Below are positions 23,387-33,499 of a DNA stretch of 64,000 nt, in pieces (the first letter of the stretch is position 1; the number at the start of each line of letters is the position of its first letter). The stretch is from Sinotaia quadrata (lineage: Eukaryota > Mollusca > Gastropoda > Architaenioglossa > Viviparidae), in NCBI GenBank assembly GCA_028829895.1, contig CM054177.1:76314663-76378662 (forward strand). The letters run 5' to 3'. Position numbers and translations under genes: made by a program. The notes under the pieces are model-generated. The model made no database searches. It was given only the letters and a program-made list of their open reading frames with translations, and was not told the DNA's origin.

Positions 23387-24159
23387 AAATTTACTGATTA
23401 TTATGAATCTGCTAATTTATGCACACTGTAGTGTACTGTTAGTCCTCAAACTGACATGACGCTAAAGTGTTTCATAAAAACCTCCTTTCCTCAAAGGAGA
23501 CACCCAACAAGCGCACACACTAACTTCACTTTAGACATTTTGTTAGCATAAAAATATTATTAAAGACAAAGAATGACATTATATGATAAATGCTCTCAAA
23601 ACAAAACAAATAACACAACTGAAATTGAATACGTGTGGGCAAACAGTATCTAGTTTTCACTATTGTTGGTTTTGCATATACGAAAATTGCTCCACAAGTT
23701 TTCTTGTATTCTTGGGGATAAAAATGTCCTGCAGACATTTGTGGTGGTGGTTTTCTCTAATGTACTTCTCTTTGCATATTGTACTGCGAAGACTGCAATT
23801 TTAATCCATTTTTATTGATGTATTCTTTTGTATAATTATTTTTTAATATTTTGGTTGGGTGGTTACTGGCGATTTTCTGCTATAAAATGCATTCAGTGAG
23901 CTTACTCCACAATATAATTCAATCGATTAAGTGATTTGCTGATGCTTGACAGTAAATTGAACGTTCATTGATGTCGTCACCAGCAACATGTCTCTATTAT
24001 AAGGGCGCGTACTGATTTCAGATGCACATACCATCTACATTTCTTTCTAGTCGTTTTGTGTAGCATCGGTTAGTTTTTTTGTCAACAACTAGCATTTTAA
24101 AAGTAAATGAATGCTAATAACAGAAATTTAAGTTTACATTTTAAAGAATATATGAAATA
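21760..24159. other. Intergenic region between zinc-finger and chitin-binding genes
   Basis: No coding exon recognised. It holds an (AT)n run near 21980-22000, a degenerate duplication at about 22310-22500 (GATTTCCACTTGAATTTGGA theme) and the CA repeat at 23338. Confidence 0.6.
23338..23388. repeat. (CA)n microsatellite
   Basis: About 24 CA units preceded by CACTCACTCACA. Confidence 0.95.
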
Positions 24160-24160
24160 C

Positions 24161-24166
24161 TTTATT
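24161..24166 (-). terminator. Candidate polyadenylation signal of the chitin-binding gene
   Basis: AATAAA on the minus strand, 194 bp beyond the exon 3 stop codon. Confidence 0.35.
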
Positions 24167-24359
24167 TTTTAAATTACGTAGTAAAGTACTTAAGTCAGAT
24201 TGGAATCACTAAAACATACGCTCTTTTCGTTTGACTTTGAAGACAAAACGACAGAATTCCTAAAAGTCCACATTTCTGATCCACCAGTTCCCATTCCCTC
24301 CTAATTCTGGAAGGCACACATTCCTAAGTACTTATTCCTAATCCACGAATTCCTAAGTA

Positions 24360-24586
24360 CTAGTTCCTGATACATGAATGAGAAGAATCCTGAGAGAAAG
24401 AATATCCAGAAGGGCAGGTGAGAATATTGATTGTTCGCTCTTTGGAGCACTCCACAAGGATGTCGGTCCTGTTGGCTACCATGTGTGACCCATCGCTCAG
24501 GCCGATGCAGCTCGGGTGGTGTCGTGTGCATGTCGTGCAGTTCCTGGTGTTACAGTCATAAAGTTGCATATATTGCAGATATTCGC
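24360..24586 (-). CDS. Chitin-binding gene exon 3: mollusc-type chitin-binding module and stop
   Basis: Acceptor TTTTGTCTCCAG|GC, phase 1. It encodes a Cys-rich linker (CNTRNCTTC) and then HPSCIGLSDG...VEC...LTCPSGYSF...SC, followed by TAG. A possible polyadenylation signal (AATAAA on the minus strand) is at 24161-24166. The module is clearly coding; its membership in this gene is inferred from phase and position. Confidence 0.72.
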
Positions 24587-25756
24587 CTGGAGACAAAAGC
24601 AATGTGACAACATTTTATAAATATTCAAATTTTTATTGTATTTTTCACCATATATCAGTATAATAGCCCCTTATTTTTATTTTTTTTTGGAGGGGGTGAG
24701 GAGGCTTTTAGAATATTTTTTTTTAAAAGAAGACACTTTCCACTGCACTGTTAAAATAACAAGTGAACTCTGCGTGTGTGTGTCAATTTATTAACCATAC
24801 ATAATCTCTCGCTGTCAAAAGCATTAAAATGCGTCACTTACTCTGCCCATATACCTCATTGACCAATTAAAAATTAAAAAAGACTCGTTTCCTTCTCAGC
24901 CGAGCATTAACTACGTCTAACAAATAGATCTACATGCATAAATGGCACTGATCTTTATACAGGTCGGTTGTCTGGATTGCCACTCTGTGGATGGCAAGTT
25001 CATAAGACTATTATTGAAATCAAAATGCCATTTTCTATAGATCAGTGATTTTTCTTCATCAACTATTTACAGTGACGCTATTTCAACTATAGATCAGTGA
25101 TTTTTCTTCATCAGCTATTTACAGTGACGCTATTCCAACTATAGATCAGTGATTTTTCTTCATCAACTATTTACAGTGACGCTATTCCAACTATAGATCA
25201 GTGATTTTTCTTCATCAGCTATTTACAGTGACGCTATTCCAACTATAGATCAGTGATTTTTCTTCATCAACTATTTACAGTGACGCTATTCCAACTATAG
25301 ATCAGTGATTTTTCTTCATCAACTATTTACAGTGACGCTATTCCAAAGGTCTCATCCTTATAGAAAGTGGATGTTACATTTTACCGTCATTTCTTTTTCG
25401 AAAATTTTCTTCTTTTTTTTTTTTTTAGATAGTTTTTTTTTGGGGTCTAGATATGTTTCAAGTCATCCCACTGGTTTACAGTAAAATCCGACACAAAACA
25501 AATATTATATCTAGCATTCAAAAATATTTTTTTATTTGAAAAAGATTTCTTTCAAGGGCTTGGTAATCTACGGTTATCGTTTGGCAGTATGAAACTTTTG
25601 AAGATATAATCCAAAAGTTTGATCACGCAATCTATCTTAATGCTGGCATAAGAATATTTTCCCGTTAAATTCGAATTGTTTGGTAATTTATTTGAATATA
25701 TTTTTAATGGGTGTCCTACTTTTGGCTAATATTGCCGCTTTAAGAAGTACAAAAAT

Positions 25757-25816
<60 letters not shown>

Positions 25817-28772
25817 CTCTCACATCAAGTCCTAATTTGAACCCTGATCTTTTTCGTCTCTACTATCGTCATTCGGGGATGGGTGGGTGAGGGAATCGGT
25901 CTGCACCTGAAGTGAGTTGCGTGCTTCTGCACTAGAGAGCAGGATGTACTTAGAACAGCAACCCTTCCGAACTTCCAGTAGGAAAAATAATTTTTGCAGA
26001 CCGCCAGTTCTTGTAATGTAGACCCTAATTCGCCCTCGTCAACCCATTCCCAGTAAAGCCAAGGGCAGACAAGCTCGATTCTAATTCGTCCTCGTCAACA
26101 TTCCCAGTAAAGCCAAGGGCAGACAAGCTTTCGTCATGCATGTGCGTGGGCAGAATGATTAATCAGAAAACCAACTTTCTACCAGGGTTTTTTTTTTTTC
26201 CATTCGGATGATTGATGTCTCTTTATAAAGCAAAATGTGCGCATAGAGAAGAGAACAAAAGAGAGAGAAAAGGTAGCCACGCAATCATGCGGAACCCGCA
26301 AATGACCATGCGTGTCCTTCCAGTCCACTGGCGCATGAAATAAAGTATATATAATTGTACCTACATTGATCTTTGTTTTGTAATAATTACTCAAAATTCA
26401 TTGTTTGCATCAACTCGTTACGAGTATGTTCGATTGATAAATTTTACATAGCTCTATCAGTGGGGGATATTTTCATGCATCTCTCTGTAGCGCCAAACAT
26501 TTATACAGAGTCTGTGTCTTGTCATACTAACACGGCGCCTTTGGTTCGTCTCGATGCCGACATCGGACGAACGCATGATACTGGCACTGGCTCGTTTCTG
26601 GGGAAAACAGGTCCGGATACGGGCACTCCAGAAGATAATTGACGAACTCGGATTCTGGGCCACTCGTGTTCGCACAGTCGAAGTACTGACTGCAGCTCTC
26701 AGGGCTCGGAATGCGTGCTTTGGGGTTTGCGCGACACAAATCTTGCGCGTAACCTGCAACGAAGGAAACAATCTTGTGGAAAGACTTGTGAAAGTGAAGA
26801 TATGAGGTTAAATCTTGTGGCGAGATATGAGGTCAAGTCTTTTGACAGTGAAGATATGAGGTCAAGACATATGACAGTGAAGATATGAGGTCAAATCTTA
26901 TGACTGTGAAGATATGAGGTCAAGTCACGTGACAGTGAAGCTATGAGGTCAAGACACGTGACAGTAAAGATATGAGGTCAAGACATGTTACAGTGAAGAT
27001 ATGAGGTCAGGACGCTTAAATGAAGATATGAGATCAAGTCTTGTGACTGTAGATCTGTGGTCAAAGCTTGTGATAACGAAGATGTGTGGTAAAGTCTTGT
27101 GACAGTACAAACATTAAACTACAATGATGGGGAATATTATGGTCAAGTCTTGTGACATTAAATATGTGTGGTCAAGTCTTGTGACATTAAATGTGTGTGG
27201 TCAAGTCCTGTGACATTAAATATGTGTGGTCAAGTCTTATGACATTAAATATGTGTGGTCAAGTCTTGTGACATTAAATATGTGTGGTCAAGTCTTGTGA
27301 CATTAAATATGTGTGGTCAAGTCTTGTGACATTAAATATGTGTGGTCAAGTCTTGTGACAGTAAAGACATGTGGTCAAGTCTTGTGACATTAAATATGTG
27401 TGGTCAAGTCTTGTGACATTAAAGATGTGTGTCAAGTCTTGTGACAGTTAAGACACGTGATCAAGTCTTGTGACAGTAAACTTCAGTGAAGGAGAATCTT
27501 GTGGTCTTGTGACAGGGAAAATATGTCAAGTCCTGAGCGACGACATGTTCAAGTCTTGTGACAGTCAAAGCTTGAGATAGCGTAGTCAATTAATAAAAAT
27601 GTGTGCATAAAATTTCACTTGTTTTGAATCTGTACAAAGAACATTTTAAGAGGGAAGCTATCTTAGCAATTCGCTCTGCTAATTCATGCATAAGATGGAA
27701 TAAATTATGAAACTGTACACGCTTGTAAATTAGGAAACTGAACTGAAGAATAAATAATGAAATGAACTTGTTTGTAAATGATGAAACTGAACTCGTGGAT
27801 AAATAATGAAATGAACTCGCTTGTAAATGATGAAACTGAACTGACGAATAATTAATGAAACAACAAACGAGAATTTGGGTCGTGCGTTGCTTTTCATCTT
27901 TTAGCTGTGCACAAGATCTGTCTACGTCAAGTAGTCAGACAAGTTTACTGTACAATAGAAGTATATGTTCACAAGGAGTAACTTCCCTTTAACTCCCCTT
28001 ATTTATTTCTTGTTCCTTCCTGTTTCTTGTTGGTTTATTGTTTCTTTCTCACATTCCCTTGCGTCTCTGTTATTTCGCACGGGAACAAAAATGATTTCAG
28101 TGATTGTGACAATGAATGCAAATAAAATAAACGCTTATCTTTTACAAATTAAAGCTGCTCAAAATTCGTTTGAAAGTAGTTTTTGTTGTTGTTTAATTAC
28201 TGGAAAACATTTCATTCAGCGATTGATTAATGGGTACTATTAATTTAGTGCCCAATACTAAACTAATTTTGAGGGAAAAGAAATCAATTAACAGAATAGA
28301 TAGCAGTTGTCTCAGACACAAACCCTTCTTATGAAAACAAAATATGAAAAAAAGTTCATTTGTGTCCAGAGCATCTTGTCCTCATAAAGTTTATAAAAAG
28401 AGCACTTTAAAACGCCTACTCGTGTGTTAATGCTTGCCTGTGAGTGAACAAAAATACTTGTTATTTTCACTTACGGAACATTTTCGAGTGACAACGGGAG
28501 TGATCCACAACGGAAGCAGGTAGACATTTATGGTTACGACCAACTCCACCGAACAGCTTGTCCGCCGGGCACTGGTTCGGCATAGCCCGGCCAGCGTGAC
28601 ACACCACATAGGACGAACAATCCCAGGGATTATCACGCACGTACGGTGACATCTCTCGTGAGTCGCAAAGGAAGTTCAGCACGAGACCGCTTTGATAGAA
28701 GCACGTCACTTCCGGAAGAAGACATAGCAGTACCCCGAACGCGGCCAGCATATATCTGCTAGTAGTCTGCAT
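24360..28772 (-). CDS. Secreted chitin-binding (peritrophin/ChtBD2-type) multi-module protein
   Basis: Predicted extracellular chitin-binding protein, as found in mollusc shell matrix, gut or mucus, and cuticle-like layers. Proposed CDS: 28475-28772 (signal peptide and module 1), 26562-26753 (module 2) and 24360-24586 (module 3, stop at 24360). Modules 1 and 2 each have six cysteines with the C-x5-C centre (DCSSYVVC; SCSQYFDC). Module 3 has the mollusc-like CIGLSDG motif with downstream C, C, C. All three boundaries are phase 1, the usual exon-shuffling phase of such modules. The weak point is the exon 2 donor: the only phase-1 site after the sixth cysteine is T|GTCGGC. Otherwise exon 2 reads to a TAG at 26527 and would end a shorter two-module protein, leaving 24360-24586 as an exon of something else. 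Function is inferred from domain type. Confidence 0.72.
25036..25347. repeat. Minisatellite, 52-bp unit, six copies
   Basis: Six almost identical units starting TATAGATCAGTGATTTTTCT, differing at a CAACT/CAGCT position and one CC/TC site. It lies between chitin-binding exons 2 and 3. The high identity suggests recent expansion. Confidence 0.95.
25758..25814. repeat. (AC)n microsatellite
   Basis: About 27 AC units in the intron between chitin-binding exons 2 and 3. Confidence 0.95.
26020..26132. repeat. Tandem duplication, about 55-bp unit
   Basis: Two copies of CTAATTCGYCCTCGTCAAC followed by ATTCCCAGTAAAGCCAAGGG and CAGACAAGCT. Confidence 0.85.
26562..26753 (-). CDS. Chitin-binding gene exon 2: ChtBD2 module 2
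   Basis: Acceptor TTCGTTGCAG|GT, phase 1. One six-cysteine module (DLC, ESC, FDC, LEC, SQC, VRC). If spliced at T|GTCGGC the exon is 192 bp (phase 1-1), and the split codon with exon 3 (T+GC) restores the sixth Cys. Reading through instead gives a stop at 26527-26529. Confidence 0.72.
26775..27570. repeat. Minisatellite with two unit families, about 28-30 bp
   Basis: The left half follows GACAGTGAAGATATGAGGTC plus AAG; the right half follows TGTGTGGTCAAGTCTTGTGA plus CATTAAATA. More than 25 units. It begins about 20 bp on the intron side of the exon 2 acceptor of the chitin-binding gene. Confidence 0.9.
27690..27865. repeat. Degenerate tandem repeat
   Basis: Three units of a theme GAATAAATAATGAAATGAAC, TTGTAAATGATGAAACTGAA. 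Confidence 0.75.
28475..28772 (-). CDS. Chitin-binding gene exon 1: signal peptide and ChtBD2 module 1
   Basis: ATG at 28770-28772, then a clear signal peptide (MLAAFGVLLCLLPEVTC). Six cysteines follow in ChtBD2 order (FLC, WDC, VVC, QC, KC, SRC). The phase-1 donor is C|GTAAGTG. A plausible acceptor (CCCCACCAG|TGTCATG) lies 4 bases before the ATG, suggesting an upstream untranslated exon. Confidence 0.82.
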
Positions 28773-28879
28773 GACACTGGTGGGGTTGGAGTTGCTGCCG
28801 CTTTGTGAAATAAATAATTTTTCTTTTAATATGCTCGTTAAAAAAAAATTAAATAAAAAAATATGTATGTGGTTGAGAA

Positions 28880-31800
28880 TGTATTTCTCAAAACGACGTA
28901 GCGAATTTTTTTAATTTGATTTTTGGAGGGGTGGTGGTAGTTTGTTTTGGTTCTCTAAACATGAACTGACAAAATAGATCCCAACACCTACAGCAAATGT
29001 CCCTTAGTGTTGATAAATAGTCAGCCAGCATATATATAATTACATCTACACTTACAAACAAAAGAAATATGATCCCTCTACTGACAGTGCCTATCGGTAA
29101 GACCGTTTGGGCACACTTGCAACTTGCAAACAAAAGTCCGCTTACTTTTTGATGAATTATTATATCGAATTAATTAGTTAGACTGTGAAAATATAAAAAT
29201 ACAATACATTCTATGTCAGTCAAACACTGATACGATCAAAGAAATGAATATTCAAATGCATATACACATACTTATACAACATTAAGCAGCTAACAATAGA
29301 AAGAAAAAAAATTTCAAAGATGGGAAGTGTGCTTTAAGGAATGCAGCTTGTCACTCACAATATCACCCACTCATGAATTCCTTCTCGCCTAAGAAAAACA
29401 AAAGAATACAAAAAGAAAAAAACTTTTTTTGTTGTTGTTGTTTTTCCATTCAGGCTGAACTCAAAAAGTGCTCAAATTATCTCCCCTACTTCCCGACTAC
29501 CACCACCACTCAAACCAACCTTTGAATTGGTCACAGTGGTGTGCTTTATAGGGAAGTGGCCCCAGTTTCTTGTAGCGATATATTGATCCTCGTGCATGGG
29601 CATACAGAGAAGTTCTGAGTCATTCTGTCTCCCTATCCTCAGCTCTCATCACATTTCTGTGCTGTTAGGTTATCTTCCAGTCTATCACCATAGTGTACTA
29701 AAGTGACTTCCACCTCATCATCCTATCTCAATATCATCACCCATCCCAACTCTCAGGTCAGTAACTCTGCAAGGCTACGGCTGTTCTATAAGCTTCCTCT
29801 CTGGGAAAGCTATGCAAGTCTTCAGTGGCATGTGTGTTCTGAGGGTTTGGACTCTACCGGACTGATCCTTATAAACAGCCGAAAACATTGTACCTAAACT
29901 AAAGTGTGCGTCCTTTGTGCTAACTGTAAACTCTGTTTTGCCCTTTGCAATATTCTTTTTAGAACTGCCAATGGTCTCGGCCATCCCTTTGTTACTTAGT
30001 AAAGTCACCAGTTTGTTCATTAGACTCGCTTGACGACAGTCTACAACTGTCAAGGTTTGATTGGGTGTGTGGGAACGAGCCATTTTACTGTCTGTTGACC
30101 TGTCTATTGATCTTTTTTTGGCAACCAATCACGTCAATTGTGGGTTGGTTTGTACCTAAACTGCAATGTGCAAACGGAGCGACACATTAAACTAGCATTT
30201 ATAGTCGCAGTCATCCATCCACACACCACACAGAGATGGAGAGAAAAGTGATACTTTAATTAGAAGGAGAGTGCTTAAATGTATTAACTTCACTAATAAT
30301 TATTCGCTTTTAATCTGAATGATTAGACTTTTAACTTAGTCACAGGAAGGGCTGTAAATGGTAAAAGACTTCATACCTATACCGTCAATAATAATAACGT
30401 GAATAAACTATGCAGTAACATGAGGATCAAAATTCATCAATTCCTACAGTCTTCAATGACGTCAGAGTGTGCAAGCCCTGAAGAAAATAGTTGTTTGCCT
30501 CACACACGGAAAGTGGGTTTGCTTATTGCCTGTATGGTGTAACGATTTTTTTCGGTGCTGTCTCTAGTGAGCTATTTATATCAACACGAGTCACAGCCAT
30601 AATGTCACGCGTCCTGAATCACATTCATGCCGCATGTCATGAGGTATTTGTGTGGATGTTAAAGTGACCATCACAACTAGATCATAGTAATCGTATGAGA
30701 TTTACGTATAATATTACCTCAGTTGATAAATTAACGGTAGTGTGACATAATAAATGAATAATCCGTTTGTAACAGACACAGCTTGGGGTAAACAAATCAA
30801 TCAATTGTGACAACATGCTTGCAGCATTCCTTTCAATTCAGTATTTTACATTGCAGACTCTAGGTAGACATTCTAGCGCTGAGAGTGACGGCTTGTTTCA
30901 GACACGAACGTGTATTCTGAGTTGACAGCCGAACGCATCTATATGTACCCAGTGTGCAGGTCACACCCACAAGCTATCAATGGATATTCACAATGTCACA
31001 TTGTTTAGGTGCTTGCCTGCGTGTCTGTATGTGCGTGTTTGTGTGTATATTTCTGCATGTGTCTTGAATAAAACTCAATTCATTTAGAGCAACATTTAAT
31101 TCAAGGCTCTGTGAAAACGTATTTTTTGTTTCTGAATCAATAAGTTACTCCGTTCCCCATTAGACAGCACATACAGAATATTAGTACATTTATAAATATT
31201 TTGTATAAATGTAATGTGTTGTCAAACGACTATGTGTCTCAAAATACTCGTTAGAAATCATCTATGAGAGAAGGAAAGAGTCGCAAATTGATGTGGAGGT
31301 CAAAGATGTGAGAAGCTAATGTATGTTATACTCTCCAAGTAGATCCAGTTCTCTCTGTGAGACGTCACTCAGTGATACATGTAAACAGTCGAAGAAAAAT
31401 CCGGTTCTTTGTAAGAGAAGCGGTCAGTCAATATATTGGTGTGGCACTGCGCCAGATGTCTTCTATGTCATATTTGTTTAAACGTCATTGACATGACAAC
31501 ATGCACAGCAATCAAACTATTCTGTCTGCCTGATTGCTTGTGATTGTGAATTGCCTTTAGACCCATCTTTCGCAATATTTTAATCAATAAACCATTCTTC
31601 CATAAAAGTCAATCACATCCTTCCTTCTTTTTTTTTAATGACTCAGTGGCTGCCATTAACTAGTTATCTAGTGCAGTGGGGCAAAATCTCACAATCATTT
31701 CTCATCCGGAAAATAGCAAGTTACGTTATAGTGAAGGAATGACTAGAATTTTTTCTTCTCCGTTCTAGGTGATGACTTATTTTCTTTAATGTGGCTGCTG

Positions 31801-32250
31801 AAGGAAGTGCTATGTTCTTTAGTTTGGCTACTCTAGATAATGAGTATGTCCTTTAATCTGGCCTTCTAGATAATGACTATGTTTTGTTGTTTTTTTTAAA
31901 TCTGGCCTTCTAGGTTATGACGATGTCCCTTAATCGGACCGCTCTAGAAACCATGTTCTTTAATTAATGTGGCCGCTTAGGTATTTGTTTACTCATCCGT
32001 GTAGTCTGCTTCATGCCAGATTAGTCTCTTTTCAAAAGGTCAGCAAGGGTGCGTCTTTTAATTACTCTCGGTTGTGTCGTCTGGTGCTGTGCCACACTAA
32101 ATTAACAATTGTAGCATTGCGCCAGACTACATTGGCACACCCATAACGCTTCATGCGCTCCACACGAGTTTGTACAGACTCCGAGCCATCCTGCTATTAT
32201 TTACAAATTGTTTGTGTTTACAAAGAGACAACATTTATTAATCAAATTAA
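28880..32250. other. Intergenic or intronic region without recognised exons
   Basis: No convincing exon. A 117-codon open frame (29775-30128, minus) starts only at TTG and resembles nothing I recognise. A TTGTACCTAAACT motif occurs twice in direct orientation, near 29889 and 30150. A degenerate repeat at 31780-31980 has the theme TTCTAGATAATGACTATGTT. Confidence 0.5.
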
Positions 32251-32256
32251 ACTTAC

Positions 32257-32517
32257 CTCTAGCGGAAACTGCAAACTTGTACACTAGACCCCAGGTATCG
32301 CAATAACTGTTGCATGCTGTTGAGACGACGCGATGACATGGTGGGGTTGGGGGGGGGGGTGCGGAGGAGAGGGGAGGGAATCAGCGCAACAGTAAGGTAA
32401 GACAAGAAAAGACATTCCACGCAGGAGGTATGAGATTTAAAGTTACAACTGATACATGATGCAGACGTTGGTCCCTTCTCGGTCACTGGCATTGTTGAAG
32501 TCTGGTTCGTCTCATTA
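32257..32517 (-). other. Possible 5' non-coding or short coding exon
   Basis: A 261-bp interval between a very strong acceptor (CTCTTTTTCTCTCAG|TAATG) and a strong donor (CTAGAG|GTAAGT). The longest frame has Cys pairs (SCISC, SCVEC) but stops 5 bases before the donor and has no upstream ATG; the apparent signal peptide upstream is really the polypyrimidine tract of the acceptor. It lies upstream of the chitin-binding gene on the same strand and could be its 5' UTR exon, spliced to 28776. Speculative. Confidence 0.3.
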
Positions 32518-32829
32518 CTGAGAGAAAAAGAGAGGGCCTGAAGGACCAACAGAAGAACAAACAAAAGGTGTTCTTGAATACAGGGCAATTACTCTTCAGT
32601 ACTTAGTTACCTCCAAGTCATGACGTCGGGTTCGTATGCAGCAGGACAGACAAGAAGTACATCACTGTTGCCCCCGACCTCGAAATCGGCGAATGTTTGA
32701 ATTGGATTTAAGCAGAACGTGAGCAAACCAGTTCAGGCTGGTAGTCATATTGATCTGGTGATGGGTTTTTGATCCAGCAGTGTATTGTTAGGAGAAACAG
32801 TGACAGAACTGTAGAAGTAAAAGTTACTG

Positions 32830-33480
32830 TGTGTGTCCGTGTTTGTATGCGTATTTTCTTTTTCTTGTGTTCGCTTTTCTTTTTTGGATAGGCTTATTGG
32901 TTTGTGTGTTCCTGCTCTTTATTTGCTTTTACAATTCCAGCTGGTCCCTTTCGCCTTCTTTTGTTTTTGCTCTTATTCCTCTTGTTCTTATTCTTGCTCA
33001 TTTTCTTATTCTTCAGCTCTTTTTCTCATTCTTGTTCTTATTCTTCTTGCTCATTTTCTTATATTTCTTGTTCTTATTTTTCTTGCTTTTTTTTATTCTT
33101 ATTTGCTATTTTTCCTTGTTCTTCTTGCTTTATTTTTTTTTTTTTTGTTGTTGCTCTTGTTCTTCTTTTTCTTGTGCTTTGTATTCTTGTTTTCGTTATT
33201 GTTCTTTCTCTTTCCTAATTTTTCATTGTTGCTGCTTCTGTTTGTGTTGTTTTCTTTAATTTTTATTTATTTGTTTGTTTCTACTTCTTATTTGTCGCTG
33301 TTCATCTTGTTCTTCCTTAGATATAATTGTTTTTTACTATAACTTTCGTTTTCGTCATTATCAGAACTTATCATTTTCATCACTGTCATATAGTTTTCTT
33401 CTTTTCATCGTCATGATCAATTTCTTTTTCTTTTTAGTAATATTGTTCTTTTTATTTTTATCTTGTGTTTCAATGAATGT
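32830..33480. repeat. Long T/C-rich tract (TTCTTGCTC-type low complexity)
   Basis: About 650 bp of imperfect TTCTTNTT repeats on the plus strand. The long Phe/Leu/Ser reading frames here are artefacts of this composition. Confidence 0.85.
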
Positions 33481-33499
33481 TTACGTTTTAACGTGAAGA

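Noticed and set aside
29775..30128. 117-codon minus-strand frame
   Set aside because: Starts only at TTG, no recognisable domain, no splice or promoter support.
32259..32588. 109-codon frame with an apparent signal peptide
   Set aside because: There is no ATG; the hydrophobic stretch is the pyrimidine tract of a splice acceptor.
32831..33342. Long Phe/Leu/Ser/Cys-rich plus-strand frames (up to 169 codons) looking like membrane proteins
   Set aside because: Produced by the T/C-rich low-complexity tract; three overlapping frames are all open, which real genes do not show.
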